DNA from: Laccaria trichodermophora | Taxonomy: Eukaryota > Basidiomycota > Agaricomycetes > Agaricales > Hydnangiaceae | Reading direction: 5' to 3' | DNA length: 64,000 nucleotides | Assembly: GCA_018417955.1 (NCBI GenBank) | Contig: JACTVC010000011.1 | Coordinates: 1,424,262-1,488,261, forward strand | In this document: in pieces, positions 1 through 11,822 of the stretch | Layout: every line of letters begins with the position of its first letter | How positions within the stretch are numbered: position 1 is the first letter of the stretch | The notes under the pieces: generated by a model | Database searches by the model: none | Seen by the model: the letters and a program-made list of their open reading frames with translations, nothing else | What the model was told of the DNA's origin: nothing | Program-made: the position numbers and the translations under genes

Positions 1-689
1 TTACGCAGTGATTGAATTCCTGGATTCTTGAGACCTCGATTGCTGAAAGTGAGTCGAGGATATGCACAAGCGATTCCATATGGGCTAATAAAATTCATCA
101 CAACGGTGGAGTGAAAGTCGAAAATGGGTTGAATGGCGCTGCTTGTGTTAGAGACAACAACGTTCATGCTGCCTGCCTTTCCTTCAATCGTAAGGCGATG
201 TACCGTCATAAACATGCGCGTGGGGTAGATCTCGTCCAATCGAAACACTGGCTCCTCAAGACGGTAGTCGCTCCATGCTTGAATCCAACGCAAAAATTTT
301 CTTTCGTTGAACTTGTTGACAAAAAAATCGATGTCATCGGGTATGAAAGTGCCAATTTTCATAACGAACAGTGCCGATGATCCCGATATTACGCCACCCG
401 TCATCCGCAATATAGACATGATTTTGTCGGGCTTCAGGTGAAAACGTCGTAACAATTTGTTAACGAGGTATAAATGATGCCTCGCCATCATCTTTCGAAG
501 CAATCGACAGGTTTGCGACAGACTTCTCATGGTCAAAAAGTCCATGCATTCTATAATCTCCTCGAACGTTTCTTCGGCCAGTTTGTCTAATATGCCATCT
601 TGATTCACGTGACACTTATCATGTCAAATGAAATCAAACAAATCAACTGCCTATCGTTTCAAGATTCTCACCTTGATAACGGCCAACAT
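1..689 (-). CDS. F-box / nucleotidyltransferase-like protein B3 (partial, runs off left edge)
   Basis: A continuous minus-strand reading frame runs from 614 to the left edge; a short first exon (672-689, starting at ATG 689) joins it through a 57-nt GT-AG intron (615-671). The translation opens with an F-box-like helical segment (LAEETFEEIIECMDFLTMRS), then has ISGSSAL followed about 10 residues later by DDIDFFV. This is the GS...DxD pattern of the nucleotidyltransferase fold, with both acidic residues present. Further on come FHSTVVMNFIS and YPRLT, also seen in relatives at 50.2-52.1 kb. It is divergent from the Helitron gene starting at 820, with about 130 bp between the two ATGs. Function is unknown: an F-box suggests an SCF ubiquitin ligase adaptor and the second domain possible nucleotidyl transfer, but both are inferences from motifs. 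The C-terminus lies outside the window. Confidence 0.55.
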
Positions 690-819
690 GTCTCAAACTG
701 GGGTGGTGAACTAGCTATGAAATTTGCGTTTCAAGAAAGAGTTGTTTTGGGTTATTTATGGTCGAAATTTTATCGATCATGTCAATAACATTCAACAACG
801 AATTCAACACTCCGCCCTC

Positions 820-3800
820 ATGTCTCCTAGAACCATGTCAATGCTGGCACTGTTACTAGTCTCATGGATTTGCGTGGCCCTTCAGACAACCGGTATTACT
901 GTTCAATGTACGTTTCATTACTATTTGGCAAAACAACGTGCCTAACTCCTGACTGTTAGACGAACAACCATCGGTCGTCCGTCCTCCTCCTTTTCCTTAC
1001 TCCAACCGGAGCAACTATTTCTACAACTGTCTCCACCCGTTGCCAATCGTGCCAAAAGTTGTTGACATGATAACCGATACCCGTTACTCTCATTCCCACA
1101 ATATCTTGCACCCTCTTTGCCAGGGTAAGATGATGGAATGTGATGTTCATTGTGTCTCTCGAGTTATTTACAACACGACCAATGATATGTTCCTGATGAA
1201 TGATACACATCGCTCTTTTTTTTATAATATCAGCCGTTTATTCACGATGAACAAATACCGTCTGTTCTGGGGTCGTTTTTCTCAACGTATACTCCGCGGA
1301 ATCTCGAAATCTAGGATCATTACACGTTTTCAGTTCAAGTACGTTTGCACCTGGCAACGTCTGTCCCGGGTAAAACGCCTGTCGTGGATATGCCAATTAA
1401 ATCTCTACCGAAACTCTATAACAAAGCATGATTTTGTTATGCTTATTGGCATTTGCGGTCCCGGTCCTCTAACATTTCGCGACATACGTCTTACAAACAT
1501 TTGGCAGCCCATACGCCACGCCATCTTGTTAACTTGGTCCGAATGTCAATATACACCCTTTAACGTGATAGCTGATGCTCTGGGGGATTACTTTGATCGC
1601 CAACGTAGGAACATATTCGAAGATTACTCAACTCCTTCTAGTCAAATAGGAGGCGGTCGTACCATTGTCAGGTCCCTCTTAGGCATCGACATAAAAGAAT
1701 TTGTGTCATCGCACAAAGGACTAGAGGGTTGTGACGCGGATTCATTTGAATTTATCAATTACTGCGAATTGGACATCGCAGAGGAATGCATGCGACGAGA
1801 TGCGACCTCATTCACGTGCGATCTGCCCCTCACTATTGTTGGAAAGTTGTTGAACACGCAAGACCTCGACGCCTTGGCAAAAATGCATGGTATCAAACTG
1901 CCTTCGCGCCTCAAGAAACCCGACAAATTATTATTGTTCGAAAATCATCATTGCTCTGTATGCGAAAGTCACACGTCGCTATTCTGTTACTCTTCAGAAA
2001 ATGTCAAACGCGTAAAGGCTCGCTTGAGACAAAGAAAACTCAGAAAACTACTAAATTCTCCCAAGTACATTCGCAAAAGTCGAAAACCAGTATTCAAAAA
2101 ATTGGCTGGAAGTAATTCAGTCCCATTGAGCACTGTCTCGAATTCCCTCTTCCCCCCACATCCACCATCACAGAAAGACATCCATCGCATAATCTCAGGG
2201 TTTTGTCGTGATATGAGACCGGTCAATTTTGAACAAGCTGGATGTGCTGTTTGTGGCGAGCTTGCGTTATTGTCGAAATTGAAAAATATCAAAGACTTGA
2301 ACTGCTCTTTGAGTCCGCTTATCGAGTACGGTGTGACGAGGAAAGAACGCCAGTCTGCTTCCGACCCTATTTGTGATATTGAAGGACCTGTACTAGACGG
2401 CAAATGCACAGGGGTGTGCGAATGTTGCGAAGCAAGTCTCACGAAAGGGACAACTCCGAAATATGCTCTTGCAAATGGTCTCTGGATAGGAGACGTTCCC
2501 CCTCAATTGCAAAATTTAACTTTTGCCGAGCAACTTCTGATTGCTCGTGTTCGACACAACCGTTGTCTGGTGCGGGTAGCCTCTGGCAGAGTAAAGATGA
2601 CAGCAAATGTCATCATGTTCTCCAATCCGACATTGAAAGTATACCACAAACTTCCTCCATCAAGAGAGGAACTTGACCAAGTTTTAGCATTCGTGTTTAC
2701 CGGAAGTGCCCAACCCTGTGACAAAGATTTTGAAAGAACACCTATGTTGGTTCGCAGGAACAAAGTGGCTGCAGCCTTAGAATGGCTCAAACTGAATCAT
2801 GCAGATTACGAAGATCTAGAAATATCCGCCGAAAATTTGAATACTTATCCTCTGAACGGCGTTCCGGTCCATGTTGATTATCGTAAGACATCAGAGGGTT
2901 CTAGCAATAAACTTGCATCCGCTATGAGTGTGCATGATATGGAAGAAGAGGAAGGTACTGAAGAAGGAGACTGCTCTTTCACAGTTCACGGGCTCACTGG
3001 TCTTGAGTATTCCAACATGACAATGAAGGCCCTGAAAGCCGCAGCTTTACTTCACCTTGAAAGCGAGGGTAAAACATTGGGGATTGGTCACGACTCCGTT
3101 CCTCAGTCTATGTACGATAATCCACAAGCGTATCCTCAAATGTTTCCATGGTTGTTTCCGTATGGTTTAGGAGGTATCGGCCAAGCTAGGCATACAAACA
3201 AAAATTCGGAAATGAAGATCAAAAAACATTTCTTATTGTATCACGATAAGCGATTTCAAACCGATGTGTATTTTCCCATCGTTGCATTCAATCATGAGCA
3301 ACTCAAGGGTGGTGTAACCGGTAGTTTTCTTCTAGCAAAGAGACACAAATTTGGCGAAATTTCTGAAAAACTAAAACAAATCAAACCCGATGTTTTGAAA
3401 AGCATCGCTGAAAGATTGAAAGGAGGCGAAAGGGTCAAGCCGGAAACTAATGAGGAAAAGCTTTGCTTTTCCATCTTAGAATCTATAGACCATATCGGCG
3501 GCCACGTGAAAGGATCTTTGACAAACAAAAAGCACATGCGAAATGAAATATGGTCCACCATCGCTTTTAAAGGAGCTCCTACATGGTTTATCACACTTTC
3601 ACCGGCAGACAATCGGCACCCTCTCTGTCTTTATTTCGCTGATGAACAAATCAAATTCTGCCCTGATCTGCGATCTGCGCAAGAACGTTATCGTCTTGTG
3701 AGTAAGAACCCTGTAGCGGCTGCGCAATTTTTTCATGTCATGATCTCTTGTTTCATTAAACACGTCTTGGGTGTGGGCACAAACGATCGCGGATTATATG

Positions 3801-6800
3801 GCGATACTTCCGCATATTACGGAACCGTAGAGCAACAAGGTCGTCTGACGCTACACTTTCATATGTTGCTTTGGATAAAAGGTGCATTGTCTCCTCAGGA
3901 AATTAGGGACCGTCTGATGGCTGCTGACGGGCCCTTTCAAGAAGCGTTAATAACTTATTTAGAAGGTTCACACGTGGGAGAATTTTTAACAGGCACAATG
4001 AACGATGTTAAAGCAAAAGTGCCTATAGTCAATTCCACAAAGCAGGGAATTCACACTATTTTAAAACCCGATGACATAGCGCCGGAGATACCTACCGACT
4101 ATCGAGATCCAACACAAACTTTCCCAGATATGCCGCCTTCGCTGTGTACCCATGAAAACTGCAATAACTGTTTCCAATGTCTAGCGGTCAAAAATTGGTT
4201 TAGCCGTTACAATAACACAGTAGACGACCTCATCTTTCGTTCAAACCTACATAGAACATGTACTCCCATGGTCAAAGTCGTTAGCAAAGCAAAGAAAAAA
4301 GGAGTAAACGATACATCTCAAGACGGATCCGCAGAAACTGATATTCAAGGACCAAGAGGATGCCTAAACAAGGATGGAATTTGTAAAGCACGATTTCCTA
4401 GAGAAATTTTCCATCAAACTGAAGTAGATCCTGTTGACGGTCATCTCAATATGAAAAAATTGGAACCTATGATGAACACCCTCACACCTTGCGTAACGTA
4501 CTTAATGCGGTCCAACACTGATGTGACTAGTTTGCTATCGGGCACTGCAGTTAAAGCAATCGTGGCCTACATATCTGATTACATCACTAAGCAGAGCTTG
4601 AAAACGCATCAAATTTTTTCTTCGGCATATGATATTTTTGAATCAAATCCACATCTTGTTGACGGAGAAGTCAAGCCGTTGGAAGGCGCTCGAAAAATAT
4701 TGCTCAAAGTTGTCAATAGCTTGTCTACGAAGATCGAATTGGGAAGTCCGATGGCTGCTATGTACCTTTTAGAACATCCAGACCACTACACTAGCCATAA
4801 ATTTGTGACGTTTTGGTGGAAAGGTTTTGTGTACCACGTTCGTAGGGCCTGGGATACAACATCTAACGAAGACGATTATAAATCAGATGAAAACGAGCAA
4901 AATAATTTAGAGATGAACGTAGATTTGCTGAACACTCACCTCGATGTGGATCACGGAATGGAGATCGATTCAATTACCGTTTTGCCCGAGGAAATTAACG
5001 ACGATATGAACGTTGATGCCGATTTGCCCGAGAAAACTAACGACGATATGAACGTTGATCACGACGAAGCTACCAACAATCATATGTACAAAGGAGGAGG
5101 TCACGATAACGCATTAAACAACAAAGCCACAAATATAAAGACAAGCGAAGTGGTACAAAAAGTTTTAAGTCAGTCTGACTGTCGTAATGAAGAAGACCTC
5201 GTTGAACACGGAAATAACGATTATGATGACGAAATGGCTAATCAAAACGACGCTCGACATGACGTATACGACGAAAGAATTCACACTCTTGAGAAACTAT
5301 ATGAGGATGGTACGGCTTTTGGTCCAAGGCAAGACGACGACCAAACCAAGAACGAGGATAAAGTTGTCCTGGGGCGAGAACAAGGTCACTATGTTGCTAA
5401 ATCCAACGTAGATGACTACATTTATCGACCTGAAGCTTTCTCAAATCTTACTCTCATTGAATGGATGCAGACATCGGTGAGAAAGCGTCGATCGAAGAAA
5501 GCCCAAATAGAGTTCCTCAAAGTATTGCAAACGGCGCATGACGCGGATATTCAAGAAGTTGAGAGGGACGACGACACCCTCGACATCTTGAAACATGCCT
5601 TTTTGCCCGAACATCCTCTATACAAAACACATGCCGTCTCTTGCGACCCCAATCGATTAACAAACTTCATACCCAACTTTGTTGGAGGCACTTTACCCCG
5701 TGCTGACCAGGGAGACAGAGAATTTTACTGTTGTACTATGCTCACTCTGCTTGTTCCTTGGAGAACTGGTAAGGAATTAAAACAAGAAGGCGAAAGTTGG
5801 CATGACGCTTTTACCACGTTTCCATTTTCTTCCGAACAAAAGAGGTTGATGAGTAACTTCAACTTGAGGTACGAGTGCAACGATGCAAGAGATGATTATC
5901 ACGCCGTATTGAAAGCAAAAGGTGTTGCGGCGAATAAAGTATTCTCTATTGGCGATAGGTTCATGGGTGAAGTTGATCTCGACATCGACCCAGACAACGG
6001 AACAACATATGGTTCAGAATACGATATAACGGACGAGACAGCTCCAGAAATTGGCAAAATCTCTCAACGCAAACTTTCCCAGATGGCCGATGTGGACAGA
6101 ATCATGATGTCTTGTGGTTGGCTCGACAATTGCAAAAATTATATAATACAGCCCTACGCACATTTCAAGCCACAAATATTACGTAGCGCAAATCAGTGGA
6201 AAACGCTCGTTAACGAAGCAAAGCAAAAACTGTTAACACTAAAAAATGCACATCTGCCTACGTCCGAAGAGCAACAACCCATAGATTCAGATAAACCTTC
6301 AGATAAAGTACGTGTGCTAACCGCGAATTATTTTACCAAGACATTCAAAGCGCAGAAGGAGATTCATAACGACATAATCGATGAAACGGTGATAAAGTAC
6401 GAACTAAATGACGAACAAGAGCGAGCTTTTCGAATTGTCGCTAACCATGCCTCCTCCTTGGCACCCCCAAATCAACTAAAAATGTATCTCGGCGGTATGG
6501 GAGGTACCGGCAAGAGTCAAGTACTCAAGGCTATTGCAGAAATGTTTGAACGGAAAAACGAGGCCCATCGTTTTATAATATTAGCGCCTACAGGTACCGC
6601 AGCCGCTTTATTAAACGGTCATACTTATCATTCGGTGTTAAGTATACACATTTCAAAAAAAGAAGATGAGGATCGACAACCTCGTATTTCCGAAGCGAAA
6701 GCGGTACACGACGCGCGCATACGCATGCAAGGCGTACAATATGTCTTCATTGATGAAATATCTATGGTAGCATGTCATGAGCTCTACGCTATTAGTTCAC

Positions 6801-9091
6801 GTTTAAGTCAAGTTCGAAACGTTCACGATAAACCTTTTGGTGGTATTAACATGATCGTAGCGGGAGACTTTGCTCAACTACCCCCCGCAAGAGGACATGC
6901 CCTTTATAGCAATGAAGTTGCCAAAATTCAAGACTTCTCACATTCTAAGAATTCACAAGAAAGCACGATAGGTAAAATCTTATGGCATCAATTTACTACA
7001 GTTGTTATTTTGAAACAAAATATGAGGCAAACAGTACAGTCTCCTGAAGATGCGAAATTGCGAACTGCCTTGGAAAACATGAGATACGCAGCTTGTACGC
7101 ACAGCGACGTCGCCTTTTTGAACACTAGAATTGCCGGCAGACGAAGGGATCAACCTCAAATCAATGACCCTCGCTTTCGACACGTGTCAATCATAACTGC
7201 CTGGAATTCTCAAAAAGACAGAATTAACGAAATAGGTAGCAATCGTTTTGCTCGTGATACTGGTCAAAGCCTGGAGCATTTCTACTCCATTGACAAACTT
7301 AGCAACTCCGCTTCGCCCACAGGAAAAACTGGTCGCCTGGGAAACATTGCTATCGGACTACAAAGTGTCTTATGGAATGCATCGCCGTGTACCAGTGAAC
7401 ACATTCCAGGAAAATTGTCAATCTGTTTAGGTATGCCCGTCATGGTCAGGATCAACGACGCTACAGAACTCTGCATCACAAAAGGACAAGAGGCTGTCGT
7501 CGTAGGATGGAATGATTTCATCGGAGACCATGGAAAAAAGGTACTAGAAACACTGTTCGTGAAACTCGTAAATCCCCCGAGAAATGTAGAACTGCCAGGA
7601 CTTCCACTCAACGTCGTACCTATGTCAAGAACGAGTTCTACAGTCAAAGCTCTACTGCCCAACGATCATATGGTCACCCTCACTCGACAACAAGTTATGG
7701 TCTTGCCCAATTTTTCTATGACTGATTATGCTGCTCAAGGTAAGACCCGACCTTTAAACATTGTGGAGCTCAATAATTGCAAGACCGCTCAATCTTATTA
7801 CACTTGCCTGTCCAGAAGTGCATCGGCTGATGGCACTATCATTATCCAAGGTTTTGACGCTCGTAAAATAACAAAAGGTATATCAGGTTTCCTCAGACAA
7901 GAATTTAGAGAATTGTTTTTACTCGATGAGGTAACAACTATGCGTTACCACGGGACGTTACCTGAAGGCATCTTCGGAGACTTGAGAAATCCAACCGTCC
8001 GCGCATATCAATTGTGGAAAAGAATCGAAAAAAAGGAGCAATTGCCTTGCATTGCCGCATTGAGATGGGGCCCTACAGATCAAGAAATAAAAGACATACA
8101 AAAGGATGGCACCTGGGACCTCAAAATAAATGCCCAGACCGCCATTTCAAACTATATCCCTGATCCAAGTAAAATCAAACCTAAAACGAAAACATCTTCA
8201 ACTGAAAAAACCAAAAAAAAAACCAATACGACGACACAAACCGAAACGACAATAACCAATTATTCGCCGGTAGGTCCTATCTGGGATGCCGTCTCATATA
8301 GTTGCGCTTACGACGCACCCTTTGCAATCCTGTATAATATGTGGAAAGAAAACAAACGTGCACATACGATCAAGTTGTCCTCACTCAGCGTTTATATGAA
8401 AACTGTGGTACAAGGTTTCGCAGCCTATGAAAACGGCACATGCAGCCTTGAAGTCGCCAGAGATATCACGCGACAACTACTGTACGAGTATGACAACGAC
8501 TCATATCCAAAAGGCCATGTTTTTACCGACATCCAACAGCTTATCAAGGAAATTGTAGGTCATCCTTCCATGTTTACTTCGCCTGTTACTTGTCCTGATT
8601 GTAATTACAAAACTACTCAAATGTTTGGTAACATCAGGGAATTTACGGCACTTGAAGGTTTAGAACTACAGCAAACCCAACACCGTCGTCTTTCTGAAGC
8701 ACTTCAAATCCGCTTGAACGGTTGGCGACGTTGCCCAAAATGTTTCAGACGTTCCCATGAAGTCATGCTTCGGCTGCCTGATATTTTACCATACGCACCC
8801 CACTTGTTGGTGGTACAGCTTCATCAAGAAGATCTGATCATCGACACCAAATTCAAACTGTTTTGCGATAATAGGTTATTAACATTTACCTTGCATGGTG
8901 TAATTTACGCGGGTAATTATCATTTCAACAGTCGCATCATCACTTCGGACGGGAAGATATGGTTCCATGACGGCCAAAATGGAGCGCGCGCATTTCCAGT
9001 ATCACATATACATTCACTGCACTCTGACACATGGTTAAATACATGCAATGACAAACATGCCTCTTTCGCAATATATTCTCTGATTGGTTGA
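820..9091 (+). CDS. Helitron Rep/PIF1-type helicase with C-terminal ubiquitin-peptidase-like domain (complete)
   Basis: This is the replication-transposition protein of an autonomous Helitron rolling-circle transposon. A predicted first exon 820-907, a 52-nt intron (908-959) and one huge exon 960-9091 give about 2,739 residues. Domains in order: SAP-like segment and CxxC clusters; a DUF6570-like region (about nt 2400-2870); a Rep domain with HUH motif TLHFHMLLW (nt 3853, residue ~994) and two-tyrosine motif AYISDYITK (nt 4568); an acidic linker; a PIF1-like helicase with Walker A GGMGGTGKS (nt 6491), Walker B FIDEIS (nt 6746), GDFAQLPP, TDYAAQGKTRP and CLSRSASADG; then a cysteine-peptidase-like domain with YSCAYDAPF (Cys nt 8303), two CxxC pairs and a His/Asp box (GVIYAGNYHF, WFHDG). 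All Rep and helicase motifs are intact and the frame is unbroken, so it may be active. The hydrophobic first exon is odd for a nuclear protein and less certain. Element termini were not identified. Confidence 0.9.
4981..5064 (+). repeat. 42-bp tandem duplication in acidic linker of the Helitron gene
   Basis: Two adjacent, nearly identical 42-bp units encode the repeated peptide LPE(E/K)xNDDMNVDxD between the Rep and helicase domains. The unit length is a multiple of three, so the frame is kept. It lies in a low-complexity, Asp/Asn-rich linker and looks like replication slippage. Confidence 0.7.
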
Positions 9092-9203
9092 GTCACGATG
9101 GTAATATCTCTCAACATCTTGTGGTCAGCCAAAGATTTGTCCAACGCGGAACTTTTGTTGCAACCAGCCGCGGAGGATGCCACAGCTGTTGTTGATGGGT
9201 GAT

Positions 9204-10318
9204 CTATTGGTGGTTCTCGCATCGTTGTTCAGGATGACGGTCTATGATGCCGGTGGTAATGACAGCGACAATTCTCACCCTGTGTCACCATCACCGACTG
9301 TCAAGTAAGTAGCTTCCAGCGTCAAGAACTTGAATGCCCGCTATTCGGCGACCTGTCTTTCCGAAGGTACCAACCAAACATCTACAAATTTTAGACTCGT
9401 CCACTTTTCAGTTGAAAATTTGTCATTGTTTGTCATATTCCAAGTACAGCCACTACGCGCAAGACCGCCATGGTGACAACGACCAGAACGTTCGGTTCTG
9501 AAGTCAGTATCACGTCCACCAGCATCAACGCTCCTCCACTAGCGGATAATGAAGAAGAAAATGGCAACGGAGATCGGTCGCGAGAGGAGGGGAGAGGCCG
9601 ATCCGACAATACCACCTGGTGCGACACTCGTTCAGGAGCCTGAGCCGTCTCTGCTAAACATCCCAACTTCTGTTGGCAAGTTCAAGCTCAAGAAAAGGCA
9701 CATACTTATGGCCATTGCTGTCGCTGTCTTTGCCCTACTTTTGAACATTCAGTCCGTGGAAGGCTTCGAAGCTAATTGATGCTTTCACAGAGGTCTGGTT
9801 TTCCCTGACTATACATTCATCCAGGCCATCCCCTTATTTGTCACGTCTATCTGTGTTCCTTTGCTTTTAGTTCTTCTTAGAGTCATCCGCGACGAAGGTG
9901 ATGGACAGTTATTGACGCCTGCTGCCACAAAGTATGTCATGATCAAACCCGCATCTCAAGAATCTCATTCTCAATCTTTTTCAGATACGTTTTTTTTACA
10001 TCATGTTCTCATTACCAACGATCATGCTATCAATCGGAGGCTTTACCATTTCATCCGCCCCAACAAGACCAATTTGACCGAGCGCTGATCACTCGCGTTC
10101 TCACACTACCACCCAAGCACCGTTCTGCTTGCATTCATGGGCGTGTCGCGTTTCGCCAGCATGTGGATCACGTGATCTCTATTCCTCATGGTCATAAGCT
10201 GTTCACTCTTACTCACGTTCATGGTTAACCTAGTGATGTTGCTGCCCCCACGCTGTGCTTCACCCTGATACATAGGTATCATCTGACCTCCATTATTATT
10301 GTTTTCCACCGAAACCAA
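9204..10318 (+). other. Fragmentary membrane-protein-like coding region, structure unresolved
   Basis: Short stretches in different frames encode plausible peptides: a start MGDLLVVLASLF at 9204, a Thr-rich then acidic segment (9450-9650), a basic plus hydrophobic stretch ending in HILMAIAVAVFALLLNIQSV (9700-9770), and AIPLFVTSICVPLLLVLLRV (about 9825-9885). The last could join the next open stretch (9960-10225) through a GT-AG intron. No single splice model joins everything without a stop, so this is either a many-exon gene that cannot be assembled by eye or a decayed copy. No family was recognised. Confidence 0.3.
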
Positions 10319-11822
10319 CGTGCCTCTCTCTAGCCCATTTTGCGGACACTAACGGACCTCGGCACTTGGCAATCAATCGCATTGGCCGCAAACATCGGTG
10401 GACAGAGCTCGCTGTTATCATCACCACAAAATATTATTGCGCAGCAGGCGATGGACCCATCGCTTGACTGCACAAAGTGGTTTGCTGTGGCTCTACCCAT
10501 TTCGGCTGGGCAAAAACGACATTCCGAGACTTGTGATTCTGAAGGCTGTGCTGAGTTTTATACAACCTTCACCGTATTGAGTATCACATGGCTAAGGCTA
10601 GGTGAGTGGGGTTCCTTGAATGAGTAGTATTATTTGATAGAATTCCGATTCAACGCAGCGGTAGGAATCTTGGTCTCAACACAAGCGCCTCACGAAGGCA
10701 ATTTCAAACGATACTCTGATGGTGAAGCAGGGGTCTGGTGCCATGGAATGAGTGTTAGTCCGGTGGGATTGCTTTCCTCACTGCCATGTTTGGTTCGTCC
10801 CCTTCCTGCTCGAGGATCAAAGTTTGGAAAGGGTAATTGATGATTGGCGGACATACAGCTGCGGTCTCAGCCACACTTGTTCATCGCACGGCTGGGAAAT
10901 CGGTTGCTGGGCTTCAGGCGAACGTCACTGACAGTGATAAGAAGGAGTTTGAAGTTGCGTCTGTTCAAGTTTCTCAAACCTCTTTCTGATTTTCATCTCA
11001 ACTTATGTGAGGTTTAGCAGAGGTTAGAACAATATCCGATACTCGCATCGTGGAGCATATATTTTATACCACGGTGTGTCCGTTCCGCGCTATCACCAAA
11101 GAAATCCACATGAGTAAAACTTACCCCTCGCCTATGGATGCCATAAATTTCAAGGGACATATACCAGCCCACTTCATTCACCTAAAATATTACTTGACTT
11201 TTTTCGCCGGCCGCTGGTAGGTTTTTACCCCGACGACTGCAACTCCGGACACGAGTCCCACAACGCATCTAATCTCCAGGTCCACATGTTCGGGTCTGGG
11301 GGAACCATTTGCGTCAAATCCAGCTCTTGAACGTACGTGAATTTAACCGATACCCAAGAAAAGAAACTGTCGCACATGTCTGAGGACATGCGAAACCCGA
11401 GCCATGGCAGATAGCGCTTACGCGTGAAGTCGGAGATGCTTTCCCAATTGCATGCTACCGTAAGTCTTACGTTATGACTATATTCTCGACCAATGTATGA
11501 TTTTCTCGCAGATTTAGCGCCTTTTTTGGACCGTCGTGCACACCGACCACACTATCCACGTCCTAACAATGCGGGACTGCGGGGCAATAATCTGCATAGA
11601 CTTGCTGCGCACCAAAACGACCATGTCCGCAAATCCTTCACAACTTCTACTCCCTCTTCATGTATCGTACATCCAGATAAACGCGCGGAAAGCGACCAGC
11701 GTTATAAATAGCTGTTCACCAACACATCTTCTTGTTTACAGTGAAATCGCCCTCCCACAGACGGAAGCAAGCGGAGGCAGAATGACAACGTACCCTCATT
11801 ACGGAACAGGAGGTTAGCAATA
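10319..11822. other. Mostly non-coding interval
   Basis: Only short open frames without family resemblance occur here, for example 10340-10627. From about 10840 to 11490 nothing coding is visible. The right end may contain 5' exons or the promoter of the membrane gene that follows, but no clear TATA box or start was identified. Confidence 0.4.

Noticed and set aside
12..380. Plus-strand open frame of 122 codons at the left edge
   Set aside because: It is antisense to the better-supported F-box/nucleotidyltransferase-like frame on the minus strand and has no protein-like pattern.
10340..10840. Two short frames as a possible separate gene
   Set aside because: Composition is mildly protein-like, but no splice model, homologous motif or promoter supports a gene.
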